A program made the translations under genes and the position numbers. Below the pieces are notes generated by a model. It saw nothing but the letters and a program-made list of their open reading frames with translations. It ran no database searches and was not told the origin of the DNA. Positions 25,655 through 38,746 of a stretch of 64,000 bases of DNA are shown here, piece by piece (position 1 is the stretch's first letter; every line of letters begins with the position of its first letter). The stretch is from Lysobacteraceae bacterium. Lineage in GTDB: Bacteria > Pseudomonadota > Gammaproteobacteria > Xanthomonadales > Xanthomonadaceae. The DNA is taken from the NCBI GenBank assembly GCA_023954075.1, contig JAMLIV010000008.1, forward strand, positions 33,844-97,843, in the 5' to 3' direction.

Positions 25655-26428
25655 TCAGCCGCGGCGCATCACCCGCTCCACCCGCGCCAGGTCCGCTTCG
25701 GTGTCGACGCCGGCGGGAAAGGGTTCGGGGCTGAGGGCGACGGCGATGTGCCAGCCGGCTTCGAGGGCGCGGAGCTGTTCCAGGGATTCGATCTGCTCCA
25801 ATGCTCCTGCGCGCATCTGCGCGAACTGGCGCAGCGCGCCGACGCGGTAGACGTAGAGGCCGATGTGGCGCAGCCACGGGCCGGCCGGCAGGGTGACGCG
25901 GTCGCGGGCGAAGGCGTCGCGGTGCCAGGGGATCGGGGCGCGGCTGAAATACAGCGCGATTCCCTGCGCGTCGCGCACCAGCTTGACGCAGTTGGGGTCG
26001 AACAGTTCGTCGGTGCCGCTGATCGGCTGGGCGAGGGTGGCAATCGGCGCGCCGCTGGCGATGAGCGCGTCCACGGCGGCGCGGATCGCGGCGGGCGGGG
26101 CCAGCGGCTCGTCGCCCTGCAGGTTCACCACGAGGGTGTCATCGCTCCAGCCGCGCTGCGCTGCGGTTTCGGCCAGGCGGTCGGTGCCCGAGGCGTGATC
26201 GGACGAGGTCATGCACACGGTCACGCCCAGGGGCGCGAGCGCATCGGCGATGCGCGCGTCGTCGGTGGCGACGACGACCTCGCGCGCGCCGGCCTCGCGC
26301 GCGCGGCGGGCGACGTGCACGATCATGGGCTCGCCCGCGATCAGGCGCAGCGGCTTGCCCGGCAGGCGCGTGGAGGCGTAGCGCGCGGGAATGGCGACGA
26401 CGAAATCGGGAGGTGCGGTGTCGGTCAT
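25655..26428 (-). CDS. kdsB: 3-deoxy-manno-octulosonate cytidylyltransferase (CMP-Kdo synthetase)
   Basis: A 257-residue enzyme that activates Kdo with CTP to CMP-Kdo for lipid A-Kdo assembly. The N-terminal [19 protein letters not shown] nucleotide-binding motif, [18 protein letters not shown] with the catalytic Asp, and HIGLYVYR are all family hallmarks. Length is normal. It is the last gene of a five-gene envelope operon; its ATG overlaps the lpxK stop (ATGA). Confidence 0.96.
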   Translation of the reverse strand: MTDTAPPDFVVAIPARYASTRLPGKPLRLIAGEPMIVHVARRAREAGAREVVVATDDARIADALAPLGVTVCMTSSDHASGTDRLAETAAQRGWSDDTLVVNLQGDEPLAPPAAIRAAVDALIASGAPIATLAQPISGTDELFDPNCVKLVRDAQGIALYFSRAPIPWHRDAFARDRVTLPAGPWLRHIGLYVYRVGALRQFAQMRAGALEQIESLEQLRALEAGWHIAVALSPEPFPAGVDTEADLARVERVMRRG

Positions 26429-27426
26429 GGGGAAAGCTCTCTCAGGCGCGCGGCCACGGCGTCAAGAAACTCGTCGGGAAGGACGGCGGACACCGGCACC
26501 GCCCAGGCGTTCGATGGCGCGATTCGGGCGCACTTGACCGCATCCTTCTCGGTCATCAGCACCGGCAGCGCATCGCCGAAGCGCAGGTCGGATGCGGCAA
26601 AGGGATGGTGGTCGGGAAACGGATGCGGAATCGGATCGAGCCCGGCGGCGCGGAGCGCCCGGAAGAAGCGCTCGGGATCGGCAATCCCGGCCACGGCGTG
26701 GACCGGCTCCCCCTGGAAGGACGACAGCGCCCGGGGCTCCGCGCCATCGAACGGTATCGCATTCGCCAGCGCCAGCCGCATCGGAACTTCTCCGGCACCC
26801 GCCTCGCCGCCATTGACGACGATGAAGTCGCAGGCTGCGGCGCGCTGCACCGGCTCTCGCAGCGGGCCGGCGGGCAAAAGCAGGCCGTTTCCCAGCCGTC
26901 GGCGTCCGTCGATCACCAGCACTTCGATATCGCGCGCCAGGGCGTAGTGCTGCAGGCCGTCATCGGCCACCAGCACGTCCACCTCGCCCGACGCCACGAG
27001 GAGGCGCGCCGCCTCGATGCGCCGCGCCGCGACAGCGACCGGCGCGCCGGTGCGGCGCATGATCAGCAGAGGTTCGTCGCCGACAGCGGCGGGAAGGTCA
27101 TCCGCGTCGACGCGGCGTGCTCCGGCGTCCTGCCGCCCGTAGCCGCGCGAGATCACGCCGGGGCGAAAGCCGCGCCGGCGCAGGGCTTCGACCAGGGCCA
27201 CGGTCAGCGGCGTCTTGCCGGCACCGCCCACGGCGAGGTTGCCCACAACAATCACCGGAACGCCGGCGCGTTCACCCGGCCTGCGCCCGGACACGAAGGC
27301 CGCGCGCCGCGCCCGCGCGACGCGTCCGAACAGCGCGGCAAGGGCGCGCAGCGCGACGCCCGGACGGGCATCGCCGAACCAGCGGCGCTCGAACCATTGC
27401 GTGAGGCGGGCACGGAGCGAGGTCAT
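26425..27426 (-). CDS. lpxK: Tetraacyldisaccharide 4'-kinase
   Basis: A 333-residue lipid A biosynthesis kinase that phosphorylates the 4' position of the tetraacyldisaccharide-1-phosphate at the inner membrane. The P-loop is [16 protein letters not shown] near residue 57, RGYGRQ follows, and [24 protein letters not shown] holds the catalytic DDG-x-QH motif. One amphipathic N-terminal stretch is expected to contact the membrane. It is encoded 15 bp after msbA and overlaps kdsB, as in many gammaproteobacteria. Confidence 0.96.
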   Translation of the reverse strand: MTSLRARLTQWFERRWFGDARPGVALRALAALFGRVARARRAAFVSGRRPGERAGVPVIVVGNLAVGGAGKTPLTVALVEALRRRGFRPGVISRGYGRQDAGARRVDADDLPAAVGDEPLLIMRRTGAPVAVAARRIEAARLLVASGEVDVLVADDGLQHYALARDIEVLVIDGRRRLGNGLLLPAGPLREPVQRAAACDFIVVNGGEAGAGEVPMRLALANAIPFDGAEPRALSSFQGEPVHAVAGIADPERFFRALRAAGLDPIPHPFPDHHPFAASDLRFGDALPVLMTEKDAVKCARIAPSNAWAVPVSAVLPDEFLDAVAARLRELSP

Positions 27427-27441
27427 GGGGCACGCATGCCC

Positions 27442-29195
<1,754 letters not shown>

Positions 29196-29199
<4 letters not shown>

Positions 29200-29633
29200 T
29201 GGGCGGAGCTGGTGTCGGGTGCCGGGACGGTGGCGATCGAGAGCCGGGAGAACCCGAGCTGGCCGATCGCGTCCATCGCCGTCACCACGGCCTGGTGCGG
29301 CGTCTTGGCATCGGCACGCAGGACCACGGAGCGGTTCTTGTCGTCTCCCGCGACCTTGCCGATGGCCTCGCGCACGGAGGCCACGTCGCGGCGCAGCACT
29401 TCCGCGCCGCCGACGAAATAGCGTCCCTCGGCATCCACCACCACGACCAGCGGATCCTTCGGCGTCTCGGCCGTCTGCCCGGCGGCTTCCGGCAGCGCGA
29501 CCTTCATCGCGGCCCGGTCCTGGAAGGTGGTCGTGACGACGAAGAAGATGATCAGCGTCAGCACCACGTCGATCAGCGGCACCAGGCTGGTTTCGAGATC
29601 GTCCGAGCCCTGGCTTGGCGTGCCGATCCTCAT
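29196..29633 (-). CDS. exbD: ExbD/TolR family biopolymer transport protein
   Basis: A 145-residue inner-membrane protein with one N-terminal span (LVPLIDVVLTLIIFFVVTTTF) that holds the conserved proton-conducting Asp in PLIDV, followed by a periplasmic domain (about 45-145). With ExbB it forms a proton-driven motor that energises TonB-type or envelope processes. In Xanthomonadales this pair commonly sits before msbA-lpxK-kdsB. The ATG at 29633 overlaps the end of exbB (ATGA), and its stop overlaps the msbA start. Whether it works with TonB or with an envelope-specific partner is unknown. Confidence 0.9.
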
Positions 29634-30310
29634 CCGGCCGAACTCCGGCGCCGCGCGGGCGCGCCTGGGGCCGATGCCGGCGTCGGGGCCGGTGCGGGCT
29701 TGGGTGCCGCGATGCCGTCGAGCGTGTCGACCAGCGCGATGGCCTCGCGCTCCATTTCGATCACATACGCACCCACCAGCCCACGGAAGTAGCGGTGGAA
29801 CACCAGCGCGGGAATGGCGACGCACATGCCCGACGCGGTGGTCACCAGCGCCTGGCCGATACCACCGGCCAGCTGCGCCACATCGCCCACGCCGTGGTCC
29901 AGGATGCCGAGGAACAGATGCATCATGCCGATCACCGTGCCCAGCAGACCCAGCAGCGGTGCCGCGCTGGCGATGGTTCCAAGGGTGTTGAGGAAGCGTT
30001 CGAGCCGATGCATCACGTGACGGCCGGTATCCTCGATGCGCTCGCGGATCACCTCGCGCGGACGCCGCCGCACGTCGAGCCCGGCCGCCAGCACCTCGCC
30101 CAGTGGGGAATTGCTGCGCAGCGCGTCGATATGCTTGGGGTCCAGGTGCGCGTGCCGCGCCCAGTCGCGCACCTCCGCACCCAGCCCGGGCGGCAGCACG
30201 CTCTTGCGGCGCAGGGTCCAGAGCCTTTCCAGCACGATGGCCAGCGCCAGTATCGAGATTCCGGCGATCGGCCACATCACCCAACCACCGGCCTTGAACA
30301 GTTCCAGCAC
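29630..30310 (-). CDS. exbB: MotA/TolQ/ExbB proton channel family protein
   Basis: A 226-residue protein with three membrane segments: about 9-29 (VMWPIAGISILALAIVLERLW), about 110-140 (LNTLGTIASAAPLLGLLGTVIGMMHLF) and about 155-180 (ALVTTASGMCVAIPALVFHRYF), the ExbB/TolQ topology. The conserved APLLGLLGTVIGM motif is intact. The C-terminal tail is Ala/Pro-rich and low complexity. A GTG at 30310 is the only suitable start; a nearby ATG at 30314 is out of frame. It is the promoter-proximal gene of the exbB-exbD-msbA-lpxK-kdsB operon. Confidence 0.92.
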   Translation of the reverse strand: MLELFKAGGWVMWPIAGISILALAIVLERLWTLRRKSVLPPGLGAEVRDWARHAHLDPKHIDALRSNSPLGEVLAAGLDVRRRPREVIRERIEDTGRHVMHRLERFLNTLGTIASAAPLLGLLGTVIGMMHLFLGILDHGVGDVAQLAGGIGQALVTTASGMCVAIPALVFHRYFRGLVGAYVIEMEREAIALVDTLDGIAAPKPAPAPTPASAPGAPARRRSSAG

Positions 30311-30385
30311 GCATCAGCTCCTTGCAGCTCGGGCGGCTCCGGGGCCGCCGCACCATAGTATCTTCAGACCGGGGCGTTCCGCCGA

Positions 30386-31852
30386 TCAGCCTCTGGCACA
30401 TCCCGCCAACTCCAGCCGCTGGCCGGGTCGGATCAGGTATTTGGGACCGTGCACCGCGTTGGCGCGGGCGATGGTGGCCACCTTGCAACCGTGCTTGCGC
30501 GCGATGGAATGCAGCGAGTCACCCTTCTTCACCACATGGCTGCCCCCAACGGTCCCACCGCGCGCAATCGCCGGTGCCACCGGCGGGCGGGCATCGTGCA
30601 GTTCGCGGCTGAGGGCCAGCAAGGGGCCGTCCTGGCACTGCCGCAGGTAGGCTTCGCGCGCCGCGCCCGGCAGCTCCAGCTCCGTGCCCGCCGGCAGCCG
30701 CTGGCCAGCCTCCCAGCGCGGGTTGAGGTTGCGCAAATGCCTGAACCAGCCGCGCGGATTGCCGCTCTGCCCCAGGCACACGGCCAGTTCGTTGATCGAC
30801 ATCTCCCGTTCCAGGGTCACCGGCAGGGGCGATGGATCGAGCTGCGGCAGACTCAGGTTGTAACGCTCCGGGTGCAGGAACAGCCACGCCGCCGCCATCA
30901 CCATCGGGACGTACTCGCGCGTCTCCGCCGGCAGTGCGTTGAACACCTGGCTGCTCCAGAAGTCGCGCGCGCCCTTGCCCGACAGCCGCGCGATGCGCCC
31001 TTCGCCGCCGTTGTAGGCGGCCAGTGCAAGGGTCAGGCTGCCGTTGAGTTCGGCGAAGCGTTCGTTGAGGTATTCGGCGCTGGCGCGCGCCGATTGGGCC
31101 GGATCGAAGCGCAGGTCGAAGCGCCCGCCGCGGTTGAGCCCGAAGCGCGCCCCGGTCGCCGGCATGAACTGCAGCGGCCCCGCGGCACCGGCGCGCGACA
31201 CCGCGTGCACGCGCCCGCCCGACTCCTTGGCCAGGATGCCGAACAGCAGCGCCTCGGGCAAGCCGGTCTTTTCATAGGCCGGAAACATCAGGTGGCGCAT
31301 GTACTGGTAGTTCTCCCAGCTGTCCAGGAGCTGCGGGCGCATCCAGGTCAGCCATTCTTCCAGCGCCGCCTTGACCGGCTCGTTGACCTCGATGACCCGC
31401 GCCAGATCGCGGCCGTTGAGAATGGCCACGGTACGCGCGGCTTCGGGCATCACCAGCAGCACCGGCGAATCGCCTTCGCCTGCGAGGGTGGCGTCCGCGG
31501 CGTCGATCGGCTCCGCGTCCTCGGTCGCACCGGCCAGATGGCGACCCTGGCGCTCCAGCAGGGCATCCTGCGCCGCAAGCACGCGGCGCACGTCGCAACC
31601 CGCAAGCGCCAGGCACTCATCGGCAAGCATCCCGAGTTCGGCGCGAGCCGTCCCGAATTCGGAAGCGGCACCCGCCGCGTCGCCGCTCTTGTAGAGCGAC
31701 AGCGCGTCATCGAAGCGCGCCGTGGCGGCATCGATGCGCGCATGAATCGCGTTGAGCCCGGCATCGGACACCGGCACTGCGGTCGGCGGCCTTCCGGGCG
31801 TCGCGGCGCATGCGCCCAGCAGCAGGATCAAAAGCAACAGGCAAGCGCGCAT
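30386..31852 (-). CDS. Membrane-bound lytic murein transglycosylase with LysM domain (MltD-like)
   Basis: A 488-residue lipoprotein. The signal ends in lipobox LLGAC with Cys15 as the lipidation site. The SLT domain (about 215-340) carries the catalytic Glu in AKESGGRVHAVSRAGAAGPLQFMP and the NGGEGRIARL block, as in MltD. A single C-terminal LysM domain (about 440-485, HVVKKGDSLHSIARKHGCKV) binds peptidoglycan. It should cleave glycan strands at the outer membrane inner face, forming 1,6-anhydromuramyl ends. The ATG at 31852 is chosen because it yields the lipoprotein signal; the frame is open 19 codons upstream. It follows ispH by 31 bp. Confidence 0.92.
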   Translation of the reverse strand: MRACLLLLILLLGACAATPGRPPTAVPVSDAGLNAIHARIDAATARFDDALSLYKSGDAAGAASEFGTARAELGMLADECLALAGCDVRRVLAAQDALLERQGRHLAGATEDAEPIDAADATLAGEGDSPVLLVMPEAARTVAILNGRDLARVIEVNEPVKAALEEWLTWMRPQLLDSWENYQYMRHLMFPAYEKTGLPEALLFGILAKESGGRVHAVSRAGAAGPLQFMPATGARFGLNRGGRFDLRFDPAQSARASAEYLNERFAELNGSLTLALAAYNGGEGRIARLSGKGARDFWSSQVFNALPAETREYVPMVMAAAWLFLHPERYNLSLPQLDPSPLPVTLEREMSINELAVCLGQSGNPRGWFRHLRNLNPRWEAGQRLPAGTELELPGAAREAYLRQCQDGPLLALSRELHDARPPVAPAIARGGTVGGSHVVKKGDSLHSIARKHGCKVATIARANAVHGPKYLIRPGQRLELAGCARG

Positions 31853-31883
31853 GGAAGCGTTCCGGAACAGACGTGCGCGGAGC

Positions 31884-32879
31884 CTAGTCAAGCTCGCCCG
31901 GTGCGACAAGCGACGGGTTCGCAGAATCGCCCGGAACCTCTTCGCGCAGTTCCTTGGGCAGAGCGAAGATCATGCTCTCGCGCGCGCCCGAAACCTCGCG
32001 CACCACCGGTGCGCCCAGCTCACGCAGGCGCGTGAGGACGCCCTGCACCAGCACTTCCGGGGCCGACGCCCCGGCGGTGACGCCGATGCGGCGGCGCGAG
32101 GCCACCCAGGCCGGATCGATCTCGTCGGCACTGTCGATCAGCCAGGCCACCGCACCCTCGCGCTCGGCCAGTTCGCGCAGGCGGTTGGAGTTGGAACTGT
32201 TGGGCGAACCGACCACCAGCACCGCATCGCAGCCACCGCGCACCAGCTCGCGCACCGCGTCCTGCCGGTTCTGCGTGGCATAGCAGATGTCGTCGTGACG
32301 CGGCCCCTGGATCGCGGGGAAGCGCACCCTGAGCGCGGCGATGATGTCGCGGGTGTCATCGACGCTGAGCGTGGTCTGGGTGGTGTAGGCGCAGTTGTCC
32401 GGCTGGCCCAGGATGAGCGAGGCCACGTCGTCGATGCCCTCGACCAGGTGGATATGCCCGGTTTCGCCGCGCGCGGTCCACTGCCCCATCGTGCCTTCCA
32501 CCTCGGGATGGCCGGCGTGGCCGATCAGCACCATGTCGCGCCCGCGCCGATTCTGCCGCGCGACTTCCAGGTGCACCTTGGTGACCAGCGGACAGGTCGC
32601 ATCGAACACCTTGAGCCCGCGCCGCTCGGCTTCGACGCGCACCGCCTGCGAGACGCCGTGCGCGCTGAAGATCACCGTGGCCCCGTTCGGCACTTCATCC
32701 AGTTCCTCGACGAACACCGCCCCGCGCGCCTTGAGGTCATCGACCACGAAGCGGTTGTGGACGACTTCGTGACGCACATAGATCGGCGCGCCGAACAGTT
32801 CGAGCGCGCGCTTGACGATCTCGATGGCGCGATCGACACCGGCGCAGAAGCCGCGGGGATTGGCGAGAAGGATGTCCAT
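31884..32879 (-). CDS. ispH: 4-hydroxy-3-methylbut-2-enyl diphosphate reductase
   Basis: A 331-residue iron-sulfur enzyme, the last step of the MEP pathway, making IPP and DMAPP. The three cluster cysteines appear in [23 protein letters not shown] and [11 protein letters not shown]; the catalytic Glu/Thr regions ([24 protein letters not shown]) are intact. The ATG at 32879 begins the conserved [14 protein letters not shown]. The bases just upstream are a C-rich GGGATT-type repeat, not a Shine-Dalgarno sequence. It is downstream of lspA on the same strand, as in the usual ileS-lspA-ispH order. A -10-like TATGAT lies at 32975-32980. Confidence 0.96.
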   Translation of the reverse strand: MDILLANPRGFCAGVDRAIEIVKRALELFGAPIYVRHEVVHNRFVVDDLKARGAVFVEELDEVPNGATVIFSAHGVSQAVRVEAERRGLKVFDATCPLVTKVHLEVARQNRRGRDMVLIGHAGHPEVEGTMGQWTARGETGHIHLVEGIDDVASLILGQPDNCAYTTQTTLSVDDTRDIIAALRVRFPAIQGPRHDDICYATQNRQDAVRELVRGGCDAVLVVGSPNSSNSNRLRELAEREGAVAWLIDSADEIDPAWVASRRRIGVTAGASAPEVLVQGVLTRLRELGAPVVREVSGARESMIFALPKELREEVPGDSANPSLVAPGELD

Positions 32880-32883
32880 GGGC

Positions 32884-32912
32884 GGGGATTGGGGATTCGG
32901 GATTGGGGATTT
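32884..32912. repeat. GGGATT-type short tandem repeat directly upstream of ispH
   Basis: Four consecutive units of the form GGGATTG/GGGATTC occupy the bases 5 to 33 upstream of the ispH start codon on the minus strand, where a ribosome binding site would be. A 22-bp stretch of it is identical to the repeat before obgE (43041-43062), and it is inverted relative to the copy at 33020-33048. Confidence 0.8.
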
Positions 32913-33019
32913 GCAAGAGCCAAGGCGGAAGCTGCGCGATGTGGTTGCGGAGGGTGCCGACTGTTGAATCACCCATCATACAGCGCACGCACTGAAGACC
33001 CGCCGCGCGCCGCTCTCAC

Positions 33020-33048
33020 CAATCCCGAATCCCGAATCACTAATCCCC
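33020..33048. repeat. Inverted copy of the GGGATT-type repeat at the lspA 3' end
   Basis: The plus strand reads CCAATCCCGAATCCCGAATC and then a diverged TAATCCCC unit. It is in opposite orientation to the copy at 32884-32912 about 110 bp away, so the two could pair as a long hairpin in the lspA-ispH transcript. The repeat extends into the last two codons and the stop of lspA. Confidence 0.75.
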
Positions 33049-33553
33049 GGCCTTCGCCAGAAGGCCGAAAAGCGCAATCCCGATCGCGCCGATGACGATG
33101 GCGGAGTCGGCAATGTTGAAGGCGGGCCAGTGCGCGGTGCCCCAGTAGGCGTCGATGAAGTCGATGACGTGGCCGTGGACGAGGCGATCGACGAGGTTGC
33201 CGAGCGCGCCGCCGATCACCAGCGCGAACGGCGCGGCCTGACGCCAGTCGCGGCGGTCGGTTCGGGCCAGCCAGACGGTCAGCAACGCGCTCATGCCTAC
33301 CGCCAACGCGGCGAAGAACCAGCGCTGCCAGCCCGAAGCGTCGGAGAGGAAGCTGAACGCCGCGCCCGGGTTGTAGACCAGGGTCCAGTTCAGCAGCCCG
33401 TCGATCACCGCCACCGGTTCGCCCAGGCGCAGGTGTTCCAGCGCCAGGCCCTTGGTGACGGCGTCGAGCCAGATCACCAGGCCCGAGAGCACCAGCCACG
33501 CCAGCGCATTGGGCGCACGCGGGGCTGCGCCCTCGTTTGCTTTTCCGTGCGCC

Positions 33554-36412
<2,859 letters not shown>

Positions 36413-36488
36413 GGACGGGTCTGCTCGGAATGCGGGTTCTAGGATAAGGAAAACCACCGCCACGCCCCGCACCGCGGCGGCACTGCCC

Positions 36489-36505
36489 GGCCCGGAGTAC
36501 GGGCC
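36489..36505 (-). other. Hairpin in the ileS leader
   Basis: GGCCCG and CGGGCC pair around a 5-base loop, about 80 bases upstream of the ileS start. There is no T-run and no T-box signature (which is not expected in this group). The 563-bp stretch 36413-36975 holds no convincing gene: besides this hairpin it contains a -10 box at 36662-36667 and an inverted repeat at 36877-36918. Confidence 0.4.
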
Positions 36506-36661
36506 ATTGATGGCATCGGGACGCATCGCGCTGGCAGCCAGCCAAAGGCACTGGACCGGCTATCGCGGGACGGGCGCAGGCGGATGACGGACTGGATCAC
36601 GACGTCGGATGACACGGAAGCAGGCCGGCACATCCGGATCGCGGACTGAAAGGAACGCCGG

Positions 36662-36667
36662 ATTATA
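36662..36667 (-). promoter_or_regulatory. Consensus -10 box, probable promoter of ileS-lspA-ispH
   Basis: On the minus strand a perfect TATAAT lies about 250 bp upstream of ileS. The -35 region at the right distance is weak (TGCGGA). If it is used, the ileS mRNA has a leader of roughly 240 nucleotides. Confidence 0.5.
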
Positions 36668-36876
36668 GCCATGCCGCCGCGGTTTCCGCAGCGGCAACCG
36701 GTCGCGCGACGCCCATCAGCCGGGGCACTTGCGCACCGCATGGCCAAGGCATCGTGCGACACGCCGGCCAAGGCCCCTCAGCCGGACGCCCGATCAAGCG
36801 GACGTGCCGCAGCCGGAAGCCGCACTGGCGCGCGTGGAAGTCACGGTAACGCTTTAGTACCATCGATCACGCCTGG

Positions 36877-36918
36877 TCATCCTTCTGCTGCAAACAACCG
36901 GCAGCCGGTCAAGGATGA
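36877..36918. repeat. Inverted repeat upstream of the secreted orphan gene
   Basis: TCATCCTT (36877-36884) and AAGGATGA (36911-36918) are perfect 8-bp arms around 26 bases that contain CTGC and GCAG able to extend the stem. An AGGAGG follows at 36924-36929, too far (46 bp) to serve the gene at 36976, which has its own AGGAAG. Could be a leader structure or operator. Confidence 0.45.
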
Positions 36919-36975
36919 ACCCAGGAGGCAACCGGATCACATCCGCCCCCGTCGTTCAAACAGGAAGCCAGAACC

Positions 36976-37488
36976 ATGAAGTTCCACACCTTCATCCAGC
37001 GTCTCGCCGCGGCCATCGTCCTGACCCTCGTCGTGCCATCGATTGGTCTGGCCTCCGAGATGAAAACCCAGAAAAAGTGGGAGTTCGCGGTCGATTCCGC
37101 TGCCGAATTCGAACCCATGGCGGCCGAGATCCGGCAGGAAATGGAGGCCGGGAAGTATTCCCACCTCGCCGAGCGCGATCGCCTGGCGGTGGATACGGAC
37201 CTGAATCGCGTGAACCGCCTGCTGACCAAGCGTGACCAACGCTCCAAGCTCGCCCAAAGCGATCAGGTGGAACTGGTGAATGCGCAGGAGCGCATCAACG
37301 CCATCCTGATCGACAACGATGCGGATCGCATCATCTGCAAGCTGGAGGCCAAGGTCGGCACCCGCATGAAGACCAAGAACTGCCTGACCGTGCGCGAATG
37401 GGCGATGGTGAACGCCGCCGCCGAGCGCACCATGCAGGACATGCGCGTGGGCGGCGGAAAGGTGCCGCAGATCGAGGACAATCAGTGA
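36976..37488 (+). CDS. Secreted protein of unknown function
   Basis: A 170-residue exported protein, not recognised as a named family. Residues 1-27 form a Sec signal peptide (AAAIVLTLVVPSIGLAS-E). The mature part is strongly charged and probably helical throughout (EFEPMAAEIRQEMEAGKYSHLAERDRLAVDTDLNRVNRLLTKRDQ, in coiled-coil-like spacing), with two cysteines (in IICKLE and KNCLTV) that could form a disulfide. It ends KVPQIEDNQ. It is on the plus strand between two minus-strand genes, ribF and ileS, which are usually neighbours. AGGAAG precedes the ATG. Confidence 0.75.
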   Translation: MKFHTFIQRLAAAIVLTLVVPSIGLASEMKTQKKWEFAVDSAAEFEPMAAEIRQEMEAGKYSHLAERDRLAVDTDLNRVNRLLTKRDQRSKLAQSDQVELVNAQERINAILIDNDADRIICKLEAKVGTRMKTKNCLTVREWAMVNAAAERTMQDMRVGGGKVPQIEDNQ

Positions 37489-37534
37489 CGCACGCCTCGT
37501 GACGCCCGGCGGTACCGGCTCTGGCGTCAGCACT

Positions 37535-37558
37535 CCGCCGCCGCTTCCCGGGCGGCGG
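37535..37558. terminator. GC-rich hairpin between convergent genes
   Basis: CCGCCGCC and GGCGGCGG form an 8-bp stem with an 8-base loop, in the 179-bp gap between the secreted orphan (plus) and ribF (minus). No T-run follows on either strand, so it may act as a Rho-assisted or weak bidirectional terminator only. Confidence 0.3.
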
Positions 37559-37667
37559 TGGCTCGGTCACACCCCGCGTGCCCGATCCGGTGACCGCACG
37601 GTGTGGTCCTGACACCTAACGCCTGCCGCACATCCTTCCGCCTTGCAGCCCGGCGATCCGGGCCGGC

Positions 37668-38648
37668 TCAGAATACGGGCTGCCGCAAGGCTGTTGCCGC
37701 TGCCGCACCCAGCACGCGGCGGGCATCATCGGCATCGCGATGGATCTGCTCGACCATCGCATCCAGATCGTCGAACTTCAGCTCCTCGCGCAGCTTGGCG
37801 ACGAACTCCACCTCGATGCGACGACCGTACAGATCGCCGTCGAAATCGAACAGGTGCGCCTCCAGCAGCGGCTCGCGTCCATTGACCGTGGGCCGCGTGC
37901 CGAGGCTGGAAACGCTGGCGCGCGGCGAATCTCCAACGCCATGCACGAATGTCGCGTAGATTCCTGACAACGCTGGAGTTTTTCCGCCGAATCGAAGGTT
38001 TGCCGTAGGATAGCCGAGCCGCCGGCCGAGCTGCGCGCCGCGCACCACGCGCCCGTCGATCGCATAGCGCCGGCCCAGCAGCCGCGCCGCGTGGTCCAGT
38101 TCACCCGCCACCAGCGCCTGGCGGATGCGCGAGCTGGACACGCGCTCGCCGTTGATCGTCACGTCCTCGATGGCATGGACGCTGAAGCCCGCCCGCGCGC
38201 CCATCGTCCGCAGCGCGCCCACGTCACCCGCGCGGCCGTGGCCGAAGCGGAAGTCGCGCCCGACCCAGACCTCGCGCGCCGCCAGTCGCGCCATCACGGC
38301 GCGCGCGACGAACTGCTCCGGCGTCATCCGCGTCATCGCCGCATTGAAACGCAGCAGGCCCACCACGTCCGCGCCGAGGCGCGCCAGCCCGTCGATCTTG
38401 GTGCGCGGCAGCACCAGCCGCGGCGGCTTGGCACCCTGCGCGAAAAACTCGCGCGGCAGCGGTTCGAAGCTCAGTACCACCAGCGGCAGACCGCGCGCCC
38501 GCGCCGACGCGCGCGCCGCCTCGATCAGGGCGCGGTGCCCCAGGTGCAATCCGTCGAACGCACCGATGCACACCACGCTGCCTGAAGGACACAGAGGGAC
38601 GCCGTCGATGTCGCGGAACAGGCGGAAGTCAACGCCGGGGGCGGTCAC
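37668..38648 (-). CDS. ribF: Bifunctional riboflavin kinase / FAD synthetase
   Basis: A 326-residue enzyme making FMN and FAD from riboflavin. The N-terminal FAD-synthetase half has CIGAFDGLHLGHRALI (the nucleotidyltransferase HxGH motif) and FRFGHGRAGDV, with VSSSRIRQAL before the second half; the riboflavin kinase half has LGRRLGYPTANL, SGIYATFVHG and GTRPTVNG. The GTG at 38648 gives the usual length. It is downstream of the acyltransferase gene on the same strand and is separated from ileS by an opposite-strand gene. Confidence 0.94.
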   Translation of the reverse strand: MTAPGVDFRLFRDIDGVPLCPSGSVVCIGAFDGLHLGHRALIEAARASARARGLPLVVLSFEPLPREFFAQGAKPPRLVLPRTKIDGLARLGADVVGLLRFNAAMTRMTPEQFVARAVMARLAAREVWVGRDFRFGHGRAGDVGALRTMGARAGFSVHAIEDVTINGERVSSSRIRQALVAGELDHAARLLGRRYAIDGRVVRGAQLGRRLGYPTANLRFGGKTPALSGIYATFVHGVGDSPRASVSSLGTRPTVNGREPLLEAHLFDFDGDLYGRRIEVEFVAKLREELKFDDLDAMVEQIHRDADDARRVLGAAAATALRQPVF

Positions 38649-38746
38649 AGATTCACTCGCAGGTGGGCGCGCCGCGCGCGTGCAACGCGTCGGCCGGGTG
38701 GAAAATGCGCAAGTATACCTTCGCCGATTCGTCCGTTCGGACGGCT

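Noticed and set aside
36439..36771. 110-codon minus-strand frame upstream of ileS
   Set aside because: It overlaps the probable ileS promoter and leader, is Arg/Ser/Cys-rich without domain features, and has no ribosome binding site.
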